Positions 1 to 9,675 are shown, counted from the first letter of the stretch. The stretch is 64,000 nucleotides of DNA from Xaviernesmea oryzae (GCF_900177415.1 NZ_FXAF01000008.1:434001-498000), one strand, 5' to 3'. Numbers and translations are program-made. The notes: generated by a model from the letters alone, not told the origin.

Positions 1-319
1 CGTCACCGACGAGGATCTCTTTTCCTCCCTGGATCACGACGCAAAGCGATGGTTTATAGATCGCCCGCATCGGCATCATCATTGCCTGCGAAGAACGGAC
101 AATGTTGAAGCCTTCGATCATTGTTGGAAACAGGCCCTCGCCGCCACCCTGACCCTCGATATAGGCGGTGACGACCGCAAGAAGCGATGACGACACGGAA
201 GCTTCTGATTGGTTGCGAGGCCAGCGCGAAACGCAATCCATCTCCGGCAACACATCATCCTTTGCAGGAATAGGCAAGTTTCTTGAGGGTTCGGGCATTC
301 TGTTCACAGCGTACTCCAT
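1..319 (-). CDS. AraC-family regulator, N-terminal part (runs off window)
   Basis: Reading the minus strand from an ATG at 319 (in-frame ATGs also at 298 and 241) gives about 106 residues that continue past position 1. The end of the fragment contains the stretches GLFPTMIEG and YKPSLCVVIQGGKEILVGD. This pattern, 'YePSLCvVvQGaKevllGd', is the start of the cupin-like AraC_N ligand-binding domain found upstream of the AraC helix-turn-helix in many regulators of alcohol and aldehyde metabolism. The DNA-binding half lies outside the window. It diverges from the SDR oxidoreductase at 609, a common pairing that suggests the oxidoreductase is its target (inference). The start codon is uncertain because no ATG has a strong ribosome binding site. 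Confidence 0.75.
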   Translation of the reverse strand, partial: MEYAVNRMPEPSRNLPIPAKDDVLPEMDCVSRWPRNQSEASVSSSLLAVVTAYIEGQGGGEGLFPTMIEGFNIVRSSQAMMMPMRAIYKPSLCVVIQGGKEILVGD

Positions 320-608
320 CTAGCTTGAAGGTGCCAAACAAGCGAGGAGTGCGCCGAGCATGACAGAAACCGCCGTACGGTCAATAGATGTTCATCTAGG
401 TAAATCTCCTCCATTCGAGGAAGCAGGCCAGTCTCAACTGCCCTGACCGGCCCTGCCCTGTGGGTTCAAACCAACGCGTCGATGCTTCCTTCGACAACAT
501 AGCGGTATTTCCGCCCAAGCGGACAACCGGGCGGTGGCGCACGGCGCTGGACGCCAGCGCAGCCTTGCCGAGCAAGTCTTGCAACAGCCTCAACAGGAGA
601 TCTTTGAA

Positions 609-1460
609 ATGTCCGATACTGGTAGCTCCCGCCGCACGTTCATGGCGCTTGCCGCCGCCGCGCCGGCAGCGCTTGCCCTGACGAGCTCGGCTTCGGCCCA
701 GACATCCACGACCGGCTCCGGCACCCTGCCCGGCGCCGGTCGGGTCGCCGTCGTTACCGGCTCGTCGCGAGGCATCGGCGCCGCCACCGCCAAGCGTCTG
801 GCGCGCGACGGCTTTGCCGTAACCGTGAACTATCTCACCAACCGCGATCTGGCCGCTCAGGTCGTGGCCGATATCGAGGCGGCTGGCGGTCGCGCCATCG
901 TTCGCCAAGCAGACGTCGCTGATCCCGCAGCGGTCAAGGCGCTCTTCGACGTCAATGACGAGGCTTTCGGCGGCGTTGACGTGGTGGTCAACAATGCCGG
1001 AATCATGAATGTCGGCCCTTTTGCTCAAATGACCGACGCCGCGTTCGATCGAATGATGGCCACCAATGTGAAGGGGAGCTTTAACGTGCTGCGCGAAGCG
1101 GCGCAGCGCACGCGTGACGGCGGCCGGATCATCAGCCTCAGTTCGAGCATCATAAAGACGCCGCCTCCGGCTACGGGCGCATATGCTGCTACAAAAGCTG
1201 CCCAGGTGCACTTTTCCAGCGTCCTCGCGAAGGAGCTGGCCGGCCGCAACATCTCTGTCAATTCCATAGCACCCGGCGCGGTCGACACTCAGCTCCTCCG
1301 TCAGCACGGAGAAGACGCTCTCCGAGGAATCCCGGAGCAGACGCCTCTCGGCCGTCTAGGCGTGCCGGAAGACATCGCCAACGTCATCGCCCTTCTTTGC
1401 TCCCAGGACGGCGCCTGGATCGACGGTCAGAATGTATTCGCAAACGGTGGCCTCGGTTAA
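609..1460 (+). CDS. SDR-family NAD(P)-dependent oxidoreductase with Tat signal
   Basis: A 283-residue short-chain dehydrogenase/reductase. The start at 609 is chosen because AGGAGA sits 8 bases upstream; the reading frame remains open further 5' but with no reason to use it. The N-terminus has a twin-arginine signal (RRTFM at residues 8-12, then an Ala-rich hydrophobic stretch to about residue 31), so the enzyme is probably exported folded with its cofactor. Classic SDR motifs follow: the TGSSRGIG nucleotide-binding loop at 50-57, NNAG at 128-131, catalytic Ser near 179-180, and Y192-x3-K196. The C-terminal NPG-type region (SIAPGAVDT) is present. The substrate cannot be read from sequence. 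It is transcribed divergently from the AraC-type gene at 1-319, which may regulate it. Confidence 0.9.
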   Translation: MSDTGSSRRTFMALAAAAPAALALTSSASAQTSTTGSGTLPGAGRVAVVTGSSRGIGAATAKRLARDGFAVTVNYLTNRDLAAQVVADIEAAGGRAIVRQADVADPAAVKALFDVNDEAFGGVDVVVNNAGIMNVGPFAQMTDAAFDRMMATNVKGSFNVLREAAQRTRDGGRIISLSSSIIKTPPPATGAYAATKAAQVHFSSVLAKELAGRNISVNSIAPGAVDTQLLRQHGEDALRGIPEQTPLGRLGVPEDIANVIALLCSQDGAWIDGQNVFANGGLG

Positions 1461-1695
1461 GGGAGAGCAACTGGCTTGCCCGTGCCGCCGAGGCCGACGC
1501 TAAGCGCCATTCCCGTCGGCACGAACTGAAAGGAAATCGGATCGGGGAACCGCCCCTTCGTTCCCGAAGATCCGAAAAGGAGATCGCTGGATACCCCCAT
1601 CAGCTGGCGATCTCCAGGCCACCGAAGACCGAATCCGGCAACTGGGCGCCTTCGGTGGCCTCCATCCCACACCGCAACCAGCAGAGGCTAAACGT

Positions 1696-2409
1696 ATGGA
1701 TTTCGACCCAGTAAGTACACTCATGGCGTGGATCGGCGCCTATGGACTCATAGGTCTCTTCGTCGTGGCGTTGGCAGAACGCTTCATGCCGGTGCTGCCG
1801 TCTTATGGGCTTCTTCTGGCAATCGGCATCGCTGCAGCGGACGGAGCCTGGTCGCTGTCCACCGCTTTGCTTGCGACCATCGCGGGCAGCTTATCCGGGT
1901 GCGCTGCCTGGTTCTACGCAGTCCGGAGGCTGGGCGAGGCCCGCTCGTCGCGCCTTCTCAACAGGTCTGGCCGGCTATTCGGAATGTCCGCCGATCGCAT
2001 CGGGCGCGGGATCGCCTCCTTCCGCCGGAACCAGACCGCGCTGGCCTTCGCGCTCCAGCTCGTGCCGACCGTCAGACTGTTCGTTCCGGCCTTCGCCGCC
2101 CTTCTTGGAGGAGGCTCGCGAAGTTTCCTGATTGCCTCGGCGGCAGGTATCGCGGTCTGGAACGGCCTGTTCATCGGCATTGGCTTCTACGCTTCGCACT
2201 CGATCGGGACGGCGAACACGACGGTCCTCGCATTGGCGGCACTCGGCTGCGTACTCGTTTTGGAAGCCGCCCTGTTCTGGATCGCACGACGCGTTCGGGG
2301 CTCGCCGAGCCACGGGGACGGTGTCATTCGGAATCTGACGACGCCTCCCGCTTCACCATCGATCACACCGGCGCCCGACCGCAGACGGTGTTCACCATCG
2401 TCTCCGTGA
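1696..2409 (+). CDS. DedA/VTT-domain inner-membrane protein
   Basis: A 237-residue membrane protein of the DedA (VTT, SNARE-associated) type. Visible hydrophobic segments are at about residues 5-30, 45-75, 140-165 and 172-196. The family features are the acidic residue in the first segment (ALAERFMPVLPSYG) and the re-entrant loop motif with Arg and Pro (LQLVPTVRLFVPAFAALLGG). DedA proteins are lipid scramblase/transporter-like and are linked to undecaprenyl phosphate recycling and membrane homeostasis. The last 30 residues (Pro/Ser/Arg rich) look unlike the family and may be a read-through tail. It stands alone between the SDR gene and the convergent mvaB. Its role beyond family assignment is unknown. 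Confidence 0.8.
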   Translation: MDFDPVSTLMAWIGAYGLIGLFVVALAERFMPVLPSYGLLLAIGIAAADGAWSLSTALLATIAGSLSGCAAWFYAVRRLGEARSSRLLNRSGRLFGMSADRIGRGIASFRRNQTALAFALQLVPTVRLFVPAFAALLGGGSRSFLIASAAGIAVWNGLFIGIGFYASHSIGTANTTVLALAALGCVLVLEAALFWIARRVRGSPSHGDGVIRNLTTPPASPSITPAPDRRRCSPSSP

Positions 2410-2548
2410 AGCAGCAGCACGTAGCCGAGACGTTCGGGTTCTCCAAGGCATGGCTCAGGAAGCCGCTGCGGGTTAACCCGGGCAATCGGAAAGGTGGCAG
2501 CGTAAACTGTCTCGATCAATATGCGTGCGATGGGACGCAGCGTCTTCG

Positions 2549-3454
2549 TCAAACCTGATCGTCGCCCGTTGCGGCAAGGATTTTCGAAATCGGCGAGACG
2601 GGATCGTGGCCGAGCTTCGCGGAGGTCTCGATGGCCACCCGGCATAGTTTCGACAGATCGACGCCGGTTCGCAACCCCATGCCCTCGAGCATGAACACCA
2701 GTTCCTCGGTCGCAACGTTTCCGGTCGCGCCCTTCGCATAGGGGCAGCCGCCAAGCCCGCCCACGGAAGAGTCGAACACGGTCACGCCCTCTTCCAGACA
2801 GGCCAGGATGTTCGCGAGCGCCTGGCCATACGTGTTGTGCTCGTGAAGCGCGATGGCGGCTATTGGCACCTCTTCCGCCACCGCCCGCACCATGGCCGCG
2901 GCCGCTCTCGGGGTTCCGACGCCGATGGTGTCGCCCAGCGAAATTTCGTAACAGCCTATGTCGTGCAGGCGCCGCGCGACGCTTACGACGGATGAAAGTG
3001 CCACTTTGCCTTCATAGGGGCAGCCGAGCACACAGGACACGTAACCGCGCACACGCATGCCCGCCTGACGGGCGCCCTCGAGCACAGGTCCGAAACGCTC
3101 GAAGCTTTCCTCGATCGAGCAGTTGATGTTCTTCCGGGAAAAGCTCTCGGACGCCGAGGCGAAGATCGCGATCTCCTCCGCTTCTACCTCGCGCGCGGCT
3201 TCAAATCCCTTCAGGTTCGGGACGAGCATTGGGAAGCTTATGCCTGCGCGCCGCCCGAGCGCGGTCAGGACTTCCGCCGATCCGGCCATCTGCGGCACCC
3301 ATTTCGGCGAGACGAAGCTGCCCGCCTCGATCGTCCGAAGTCCGGCGCCGATCAGGCCTTCGATCATGCGCACCCGATCCTCGACGCTCAATGGGCGGGC
3401 CTCATTCTGCAGCCCGTCTCGAGGACCGACTTCTACCAGGCGGACATTATCCAT
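2549..3454 (-). CDS. mvaB: Hydroxymethylglutaryl-CoA lyase
   Basis: A 301-residue TIM-barrel HMG-CoA lyase that splits 3-hydroxy-3-methylglutaryl-CoA into acetyl-CoA and acetoacetate. The N-terminal GPRDGLQNE motif supplies the catalytic Arg and metal-binding Asp. The ALHEHNTYG segment carries the metal-binding His pair, and [15 protein letters not shown] is the HMG-CoA lyase signature with the active-site Cys. Length matches bacterial MvaB (about 300). The gene overlaps the end of the MocR-type regulator by 8 bases and is probably co-transcribed with it. With the divergent mvaA it gives the two-step mevalonate degradation pathway known from Pseudomonas mevalonii. It could alternatively act in leucine degradation, but the mvaA neighbour favours mevalonate. 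Confidence 0.93.
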   Translation of the reverse strand: MDNVRLVEVGPRDGLQNEARPLSVEDRVRMIEGLIGAGLRTIEAGSFVSPKWVPQMAGSAEVLTALGRRAGISFPMLVPNLKGFEAAREVEAEEIAIFASASESFSRKNINCSIEESFERFGPVLEGARQAGMRVRGYVSCVLGCPYEGKVALSSVVSVARRLHDIGCYEISLGDTIGVGTPRAAAAMVRAVAEEVPIAAIALHEHNTYGQALANILACLEEGVTVFDSSVGGLGGCPYAKGATGNVATEELVFMLEGMGLRTGVDLSKLCRVAIETSAKLGHDPVSPISKILAATGDDQV

Positions 3455-4844
3455 CGTTTCCTACACACCTCGTACTGTTTGCAATCTCTTCGCGCAGGAA
3501 GGCGCAGAAGCGCGGATCGGCTCCATAGGCCACGTTCACCCGCATAGCCGGCCGGACAGGAACCTCGCGATCGGCGTAAAAAACGCTTGCCGGCGCGACG
3601 AAGATATTGGCCTTGGCTGCACGAATGCAGAAAGCAGCCTCGTTCAGGTCCGGCGGAAGCGGAACCCAGATATAGAAACCCTGGACTTTCGGCAGCGAGA
3701 CATTCAGCCCGACCTGGCCAAGAGCCTGCGCGGTCGCCTTGGCGCCGTCTTCGATCCAGCCCCGCAAACGCCGCAGGTTCTTCAGGTACTGCCCGCTTTC
3801 GATCATTTCGAGCACGACCCGCTCGACATGAAGTGAGGTCGCAACCATGGTGATCATCTTGAGATCGACCAGGCTGCGGATCGTCTCGGGCGCACCGGCG
3901 ATGTAGCCGCAGCGCAGGCTTGCGGACAATGTCTTCGAAAACGATCCCACATAGAGGACGCGTTGCTGCTGGCCGAAAGCGGCGAGCCGCGGCAGTGTCG
4001 GAGCAAGGAGGTCGGCGAAAATATCGTCCTCGACCAAGCGAAAATCATGGACTTCAGCCATCTGCAGCAGACTGAACGCATGGGCCGGCGACAGCGTGCC
4101 GCCGGTCGGGTTGTGCGCCTGGCTCTGCGTAAAAAACAGCTTCGGACGATGGCCCATCAACTTCTGGCGAAGGTCTTCGAGGTCGGGACCGTCCTCAAGT
4201 CGGCGAATGGGAACGACGTTCGCCTTTGCGAGGCGGAGTTTGGCATAAAGAGGGTAGTATCCCGGGCTGTCGGCGAAAACCGTATCGCCCGGCTCGAGGA
4301 AGTGGCGGATGATAAGGTCCAGGCCGTGATTGACCCCGCTGGTCAGCATCACGCCGTCGGCCTCGGTGGTGATCGACCGCTCCGCAAGCGACATGCGAAG
4401 CCATTCCCGCAGCGCGCCGAGCCCCCAGGAACTGCCATATCCGAAGTCCACCTCGGCGGCGGCGCTGCGGCTGGTGCGAAGAATGCGGCGCATGTCCGCG
4501 TCTTCAGTCCAGCTTGCCGGCGGGCGACCGTCACCGGGGCGCGTCTGGTAGTTCTGGTCGAGTTGCTCGCGCAGCAGCGACATGATGCTGGTTGCCGCCG
4601 TGACGTCCGGCCGGACCCTCGGCACCGGAGCGGGACGGTTTTCGGAAACGTAATAGCCTGAACCTTGCCGCGCGACCGCCAGCCCTCGGGCCACGAGCCG
4701 ATCGTATGCCTCGGCCATCGTGTTCTTGGAAACACCGAATTGCTCCGCCCCGCCTCGGACGGACGGCAGCTTTTGTCCCGGCCTGTAGATGCCGGACACG
4801 ACCTGGCCGCTCAGATGAGCAACGATATTGTCTACCAACTTCAT
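3447..4844 (-). CDS. MocR/PdxR-type GntR regulator with aminotransferase domain
   Basis: The ATG at 4844 is used, giving 465 residues. The frame stays open upstream but that part reads through the promoter region and is low complexity. Residues 1-75 form a GntR winged helix-turn-helix ([17 protein letters not shown]...AYDRL). The rest is a fold-type I aminotransferase: NPTGG at 245-249, an Asp near 273-274 for the PLP pyridine nitrogen, SFSK with the PLP lysine K304, and R311. MocR proteins bind PLP and often a pathway ligand to activate divergent operons. It lies back to back with mvaA and overlaps mvaB, so it is the likely regulator of mevalonate catabolism. Four half-sites in the intergenic region fit a MocR operator (see 4846-4929). 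Confidence 0.9.
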   Translation of the reverse strand: MKLVDNIVAHLSGQVVSGIYRPGQKLPSVRGGAEQFGVSKNTMAEAYDRLVARGLAVARQGSGYYVSENRPAPVPRVRPDVTAATSIMSLLREQLDQNYQTRPGDGRPPASWTEDADMRRILRTSRSAAAEVDFGYGSSWGLGALREWLRMSLAERSITTEADGVMLTSGVNHGLDLIIRHFLEPGDTVFADSPGYYPLYAKLRLAKANVVPIRRLEDGPDLEDLRQKLMGHRPKLFFTQSQAHNPTGGTLSPAHAFSLLQMAEVHDFRLVEDDIFADLLAPTLPRLAAFGQQQRVLYVGSFSKTLSASLRCGYIAGAPETIRSLVDLKMITMVATSLHVERVVLEMIESGQYLKNLRRLRGWIEDGAKATAQALGQVGLNVSLPKVQGFYIWVPLPPDLNEAAFCIRAAKANIFVAPASVFYADREVPVRPAMRVNVAYGADPRFCAFLREEIANSTRCVGNDG

Positions 4845-4845
4845 T

Positions 4846-4929
4846 AATTGTCCCGCCCTTGCTTTGGGACAGTACCTCAAACAAAGCGTACAACTGTCCC
4901 TTGCTTGACGGCGGCATTCTAGGACAGTT
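4846..4929. promoter_or_regulatory. Candidate MocR operator region: four CTGTCC half-sites
   Basis: The mocR-mvaA intergenic region contains AATTGTCCC at 4846-4854, GGGACAGT at 4866-4873, AACTGTCCC at 4892-4900 and AGGACAGTT at 4921-4929. These are two head-to-head pairs of the same half-site with 46 bases between equivalent positions of pair one and pair two. Repeated half-sites in the divergent promoter are the usual arrangement for MocR regulators. Binding by the product of 3447-4844 is inferred. Confidence 0.6.
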
Positions 4930-4975
4930 TGTCGCCAACGCAAGGTTTTCATGTACTGGTTGGGGAATGGACCAT

Positions 4976-6268
4976 ATGACGAAAAAGACCGCCACTTCGC
5001 GCATCGAGAACATGCGGAATCTGTCTCCGGCGGAACGGCTGGAGCAAGTTGCCGCGGCCGCCGCGTTGGATGATCAGGCACGATCCGTGCTTGCCGCAGC
5101 CGATGCCCTGCCGGTCTCGCGCGCCAATGGCATGATCGAAAACGTCATCGGCACGTTTCAGCTTCCTCTCGGCGTCGCCACGAATTTCATGGTCAATGGC
5201 AGGGACTACCTTGTCCCGATGGCCGTCGAAGAACCGTCGGTGGTTGCCGCGGCTTCCTACATGGCGCGCATCGTGCGTGGCTGCGGTGGATTCCAGACCT
5301 CATCGACAGCGCCGATCATGCGTGCGCAGGTCCAGGTGCTTGGCGCGTCTGATCCGTATGGTGCGAGACTGGCCATCCTGGCCGCACGTGACGAGATCGT
5401 ATCCGCCGCCAACGCCAAGGATCCGGTTCTCGTGAAGTTCGGGGGCGGATGCCGCGACATCGAAGTCCATGTCTTCCCCTCGACGTCGCGTGGCTCCATG
5501 GCCGTCCTCCACCTGCTCGTGGATGTGCGGGATGCGATGGGAGCGAACACCGTCAACACCATGGCGGAGGCGATCGCGCCCATCGTCGAAAGGATTACCG
5601 GTGGCGAAGTGCGGCTTAGAATTCTTTCGAACCTCGCCGACCTGCGTCTTGCGCGCGCCCGTGTCGAAGTGACGGAGGATGCCCTTGCCACAACGGAATT
5701 CTCCGGCCGCCGAATGATCGAAGGCATTGTCGACGCCTATGAATTCGCCGCCGTCGATCCCTATCGCGCCGCTACTCACAACAAGGGCATCATGAACGGC
5801 ATCGATCCGGTCGTGGTGGCGACCGGCAATGACTGGCGGGCGATCGAAGCCGGCGCCCACGCATATGCAGCGCGTTCAGGACGCTACACCTCACTGACCA
5901 CCTGGGAGATCAATTCCAAGGGCTCTCTCGTCGGGACGATCGAAATTCCGATGGCGCTCGGCCTTGTCGGCGGCGCGACGAAGACGCATCCCGCGGCACA
6001 GGCAGCGCTTCAGATCCTGAATGTCGAAACTGCAGTCGAGCTCGCGGAAGTGACTGTCGCCGTCGGACTTGCGCAGAACATGGCGGCGCTGAGAGCGCTT
6101 GCGACGGAGGGCATCCAGCGCGGCCATATGGCGCTCCATGCCCGCAACATAGCGATTGGCGCCGGGGCCGAGGGAGACGAGATCGACGCGGTGGCACGCA
6201 GGCTCGCCGCCGACCACGACGTTCGCTCCGCCCGCGCCGAAGAGATACTGGCGGAATTGAGGAAGTAA
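4976..6268 (+). CDS. mvaA: Degradative (class II) HMG-CoA reductase
   Basis: A 430-residue class II HMG-CoA reductase. It oxidises mevalonate plus CoA with two NAD+ to HMG-CoA for cleavage by MvaB. The catalytic set is intact: E86 (in [10 protein letters not shown]), K270 (in THNKGIMNG), D286 (in [10 protein letters not shown]) and H384 (in RGHMALH), each three positions later than the E83, K267, D283 and H381 of the Pseudomonas mevalonii enzyme as I recall them. The class II motif ENVIGT is at 55-60. ATG 4976 is preferred because GGGG at 4962-4965 is 10 bases upstream; ATG 4967 is too close. The next two genes follow in the same direction and probably form a mevalonate uptake and oxidation operon. 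Confidence 0.95.
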   Translation: MTKKTATSRIENMRNLSPAERLEQVAAAAALDDQARSVLAAADALPVSRANGMIENVIGTFQLPLGVATNFMVNGRDYLVPMAVEEPSVVAAASYMARIVRGCGGFQTSSTAPIMRAQVQVLGASDPYGARLAILAARDEIVSAANAKDPVLVKFGGGCRDIEVHVFPSTSRGSMAVLHLLVDVRDAMGANTVNTMAEAIAPIVERITGGEVRLRILSNLADLRLARARVEVTEDALATTEFSGRRMIEGIVDAYEFAAVDPYRAATHNKGIMNGIDPVVVATGNDWRAIEAGAHAYAARSGRYTSLTTWEINSKGSLVGTIEIPMALGLVGGATKTHPAAQAALQILNVETAVELAEVTVAVGLAQNMAALRALATEGIQRGHMALHARNIAIGAGAEGDEIDAVARRLAADHDVRSARAEEILAELRK

Positions 6269-6342
6269 CTGGAAAGGCAGCCGGCGAAGGAGGAGCTTCG
6301 CCCGCCGCCCGGCACTTTGCCGAAACCTTGGGGAGGATATTG

Positions 6343-6801
6343 ATGACAATCCAGAATGTTGCGCGCACTACAAACGCGCATGGCCAACTTGCAGAAGTAT
6401 GGGGAGACGTGGTCTCGCGTCCCCAGCTCGGCAAGGCCATGATCATCGGCGCCGTGTTGAGCGTCGCGGTATATTTCATCGCTCTTTCGACGATCGCGCC
6501 CCTGGCAAATACACCGGCCGTCGGCAAGGCGCTCGCCATGCTCGCGGGGATCGTCGGTTCCGTCGTGAGCGGCGCGATTTGCGCCCGCATCTTTCCTCCA
6601 AAGCGAAGGGTGGTCGAGCAGGCCCAGACGGGAACGGCGTGGCAGGTCGAAGTCCTGGAACAGCTCGAACAGGATGGCGGTCCGATCGGCAGGGTCGAGG
6701 ACCTTCCGCCCGTCGTGGCGCAGGAGATGCGCGAGGTAGGTCTCTACGACCTCTTCAAGAACTACGAGAACGGCCGCGGCGTGAACCGGCAGGGGGAGTG
6801 A
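6343..6801 (+). CDS. Small membrane protein, partner of TctA-like permease
   Basis: A 152-residue protein starting at ATG 6343 with GGGAGGA at 6331-6337. Two hydrophobic segments are visible (about residues 32-56 and 60-82) followed by a charged cytoplasmic C-terminal half. It ends one base before the start of the TctA-like permease, so the two are co-translated. Its position suggests the small membrane subunit (TctB-like role) of a tripartite tricarboxylate-type transporter, but it is shorter than usual TctB with only two clear segments, and no periplasmic TctC-type binding protein is nearby. Uptake of mevalonate is inferred from context. Confidence 0.65.
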   Translation: MTIQNVARTTNAHGQLAEVWGDVVSRPQLGKAMIIGAVLSVAVYFIALSTIAPLANTPAVGKALAMLAGIVGSVVSGAICARIFPPKRRVVEQAQTGTAWQVEVLEQLEQDGGPIGRVEDLPPVVAQEMREVGLYDLFKNYENGRGVNRQGE

Positions 6802-6802
6802 C

Positions 6803-8185
6803 ATGGACGGTCTGCTTTATGAGATATTTCTCGCCATCGCCCTCGGATTGCTGGGCTCGATCCTGTTCTCCGCCATCGGTCTCATTTCGGGAACCGACGA
6901 GACGACGACCATCGCTCCGGTGACGCTTCTGGTCGTCTTGCTGGGAGCACCGCCTGCCGCGGTATTCACCTTCTGGATGTGCGCGGCAATTTCCAAGCAT
7001 ATGACGCATGCGGTGCCGACGGCACTGCTGGGAATTCCCGGAGACACGATGGCGCTGCCGTTGCTTCAACAGGCGACCGCGCTTCGCAATCTCGGGGCTC
7101 CCCACGTGGCGCTACGCAAGATGCTGGCCGGTTCCGTCATATCGGCGTTCATCGCCGTGCCGCTCGCGGTCTTGTTTGCCATCATCCTGGCGCCGTTCGG
7201 CTCCTACATCACGGCGTCCGCTCCCTGGCTCTTCATCGCGGCCGCGATCGTCATCGCCTATTTTTCCGCGGGTCGCTGGGCATCGGTCGTGGCGCTGATC
7301 CCCTTCACTCTGATGATCGTCGCATTGCAGGGGTTCACCGCCACGCAGGACGTAAAGCTCGGCGTCAGCTACTTCCTCGGCATCGCGGTCGGGCCGCTGG
7401 TGGCAGAACTGTTCTCAGCGGCATCCCCGCTCGAGCAAAAGCGCATGAACCGCGGCGAACTGCGTCAGACCACACTCGCACCGGACATCAAGAGCTGGGG
7501 CGGTTATTTCCCGAACCCATTGCGCGTCCTTGACCGCAGCCAGACGGCGACGACAGCGACAGCAGCGGCCATCACGAGCGCGACATTTGTCTTCAGCCCG
7601 GTTGCCGTCACCGTCATTGCGGGCGAGATCGTCGGCGCACGCATCAAGCAGGCCTATCATCGTCTGACGTCGGTTCTGGCGGTCCGAAACGGCGTTACGG
7701 AATCGACCTATATCGCCGAAGCCCTGATCCCGCTCATTGCGTTCGGCCTGCCGCTCAGCCCGGTCGCAGCCGGTCCCGCCGCACCGCTGTTCAATGCTCC
7801 TCCCCGCTTTACGGTCGATACCGGAACCGGTGTGGTCAACAACCTGCATACCATGATGTCCGTGCCGGAGTTCCTGATCTGGGGCCTGGCCTCTGTGGTC
7901 ATCGCTACGGCGATCGCCTATCCCTTCGCCATGAACCATGCGCGCAGCGCCGCGGCGTTTGTCGCGAAATATATCAGCCACGAAGCCATCATTGCGACCT
8001 TCGTCGGTCTCGTCCTCGTCATCGGGCTCTGGGAAGGCGGCTTGCTCGCGCTGCTGGTCATCATGACCGTAGGGCTTGTCGGCGGTCTTCTTTATCGTGT
8101 CCTGGGGATGAACACCGGCGTTCAGTTCATGGGTTATTACGCCGCGATCCTCAGCGTTCCGGCAATCCTGAAGCTCATCGGCTGA
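6803..8185 (+). CDS. TctA-like permease, probable mevalonate transporter
   Basis: A 460-residue polytopic protein of the TctA (tripartite tricarboxylate transporter large permease) superfamily with roughly 10-12 hydrophobic segments. The N-terminal part includes TFWMCAAISKHMTHAVPTAL and LLGIPGDTMALPL, matching the family pattern of a conserved Gly-Ile-Pro-Gly loop. TctA subunits normally work with TctB and an extracytoplasmic TctC. Here only the small upstream membrane protein is present, so this is a two-component variant. It is the last gene of the mvaA operon, so mevalonate or a related hydroxy acid is the likely substrate (inference). A GC-rich hairpin follows at 8259-8285. Confidence 0.8.
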   Translation: MDGLLYEIFLAIALGLLGSILFSAIGLISGTDETTTIAPVTLLVVLLGAPPAAVFTFWMCAAISKHMTHAVPTALLGIPGDTMALPLLQQATALRNLGAPHVALRKMLAGSVISAFIAVPLAVLFAIILAPFGSYITASAPWLFIAAAIVIAYFSAGRWASVVALIPFTLMIVALQGFTATQDVKLGVSYFLGIAVGPLVAELFSAASPLEQKRMNRGELRQTTLAPDIKSWGGYFPNPLRVLDRSQTATTATAAAITSATFVFSPVAVTVIAGEIVGARIKQAYHRLTSVLAVRNGVTESTYIAEALIPLIAFGLPLSPVAAGPAAPLFNAPPRFTVDTGTGVVNNLHTMMSVPEFLIWGLASVVIATAIAYPFAMNHARSAAAFVAKYISHEAIIATFVGLVLVIGLWEGGLLALLVIMTVGLVGGLLYRVLGMNTGVQFMGYYAAILSVPAILKLIG

Positions 8186-8258
8186 TCCAATCGCGGGCAG
8201 TAGCAGCGAAAGGGAGAAATGGCCGAATTCTACGGATGCAGACATTTGGCTTAACGAG

Positions 8259-8285
8259 GGGGACGGCCGGCGAGGCCTCCCCTTT
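8259..8285 (+). terminator. Possible rho-independent terminator of the mvaA operon
   Basis: GGGGA-(C)-GGCC pairs with GGCC-TCCCC around a five-base loop (one bulged C) and is followed by TTTGT. It lies 73 bases after the permease stop. The T-run is short, so the call is tentative. Confidence 0.4.
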
Positions 8286-9097
8286 GTCTGGTTAACATGC
8301 CGACCGGCAGCATGACTGCGCGCTCGCGCTGGCGCCTGCCCGCATTATCCCGGCCGGCCCGACCAGCCTGACGATCTTGGCCTTTCCGAAGCACGAGCCG
8401 CGGCTGGAAGTGTTCAACTGCAGGACCTTTGCGCCGATCCTCGACGCGCCGGATTGAGCCATTCCGTTGGTGGAATGGGCGGCACGACGCTCGCCGCTGC
8501 CAGTCTCGGCATAGCGCGAACGCCCATGTCGTTCGTGCGGTTTATGAGGAAATGACCCCGGAATCCGCACAGCCTGTCGGCGATAAAATCAGGACCATCA
8601 TGGACCGTCGATGAACTGATTGTCCGGCTTCTCAGCACTTGCCGCTCTGAGTTAAGAGCGGTCGCTATTCAAAGACAACGACTTCTGAGGGATCGGCAGC
8701 ATGCGCCACGCAAGTAGCAGCGACCTTCAACCATCTAATTGGTTACCCAAGAGGAAGTAGCGGCCGATGGAACTCCCCTCCCCTGCAAGAGGAAGAACCG
8801 TGCTTCCCAAGGAGGTAACCGACCGCGCCGGAAAATAACCGAACGGCGTATTGCAGGATTGGTGCGATTGTCCCCTCCCCCGCTGAAAGATTCCAAACCT
8901 AAAAAAATGCTTGAGACGTCTCTCCTGAGGCTTCGTTCAAATTGAGTTCAGGGCCGGCAAGGAGCCCGACGAGAGAGGCAGGAGGCTTGTATGGGGGAAT
9001 TCTATGAGGCAATACCGCGCCACTGTGATCCGATTGAAACATGGGATGCTTAGCATCGATTGCCAGTCGGGCCTTATGAAATCCGTGGAGTGCAATA
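8286..9097. other. Gene-poor stretch, possible decayed coding remnants
   Basis: About 800 bases with no convincing gene. On the plus strand 8296-8457 is open without a start codon and reads like the C-terminus of a protein (contains PAGPTSLTILAFPKHEP and ends ILDAPD), and a second open stretch ends at 8614 (NAHVVRAVYEEMTPESAQP). I do not recognise either; they may be remnants. A short reading frame with a good ribosome binding site is listed separately at 8991. Confidence 0.4.
8991..9053 (+). CDS. Possible 20-residue small ORF or truncated gene start
   Basis: ATG 8991 is preceded by AGGAGG six bases upstream, an ideal ribosome binding site, and the frame runs 20 codons (starts MGEFYEAIP) to a TAG. 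The first residues resemble the start of some pyridoxamine-phosphate-oxidase-like proteins, so it may be the stump of a truncated gene rather than a true micropeptide. Confidence 0.25.
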   Translation: MGEFYEAIPRHCDPIETWDA

Positions 9098-9571
9098 ATG
9101 GACAGACCCTGGAAAGTCAGCCGTGGACCGATCGCGGCAACCGAAATGGACGTGAAGAAGTCGGAAGCGATAAATGCGATGCTGATCCATCCGATCAAGG
9201 TTCTTCCGTCCAATGTGGGCGATCCTATCCGCCCTTTCGCTCTCGGTCTTTTCCAGGAGATCCGCTTGTTATTGAAGCCGGAATGCGGAGTGACTGCGCT
9301 GCGTCGGGCAACCGGAGCCTATGTTCGTTCGAAGCGTTATTACTTCGCAAGCGCACAGCCCGATTCCATGCGCCACGATATTGATGGCAATCCCGTGGAA
9401 CCACTGACGATAGAGGACCGGCTCGCCGCACAGGAACGCTTCTTAAGCTTGAAGACGGATCGGTCGGAGGAAGTTTTGATCGAAAAGATAGTTCCCCCCG
9501 CCCCTCCGCAATTGACCAAGACGGATCAAATTCGGGCCGCTCTTCTCGGACGTCGAGCCGTTCGCCAGTGA
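9098..9571 (+). CDS. ProQ/FinO-family RNA chaperone
   Basis: A 157-residue protein with GGAG seven bases before ATG 9098. Residues about 35-100 match the ProQ/FinO RNA-binding domain: a short helix (NAMLIHPIKVLPSNVGDPIRP), then the core PFALGLFQEIR, KPECGVTALRRATGAYVRSKRYY and the basic groove residues. FinO-type proteins bind the stem and 3' tail of small RNAs and promote pairing of antisense RNA with its target; the prototype represses F-plasmid transfer. The gene converges on repC of the first repABC operon, whose control RNA is an antisense RNA of the right architecture, so a role in that control or in conjugation control is possible. No partner is shown by sequence alone. Confidence 0.85.
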   Translation: MDRPWKVSRGPIAATEMDVKKSEAINAMLIHPIKVLPSNVGDPIRPFALGLFQEIRLLLKPECGVTALRRATGAYVRSKRYYFASAQPDSMRHDIDGNPVEPLTIEDRLAAQERFLSLKTDRSEEVLIEKIVPPAPPQLTKTDQIRAALLGRRAVRQ

Positions 9572-9675
9572 TCGCGATGCTACTCAGTAAACTGCCCACT
9601 GCCGGACTTACCGCAACTAGACATCTGCATTATTGAAAGAACCTCCCTTTCCATCGCGCGGTGCTAAGTGATGTT

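Noticed and set aside
396-1307. 303-codon open frame on the minus strand
   Set aside because: Antisense to the SDR gene, Arg/Gly-rich with no motif; a product of high-GC codon bias.
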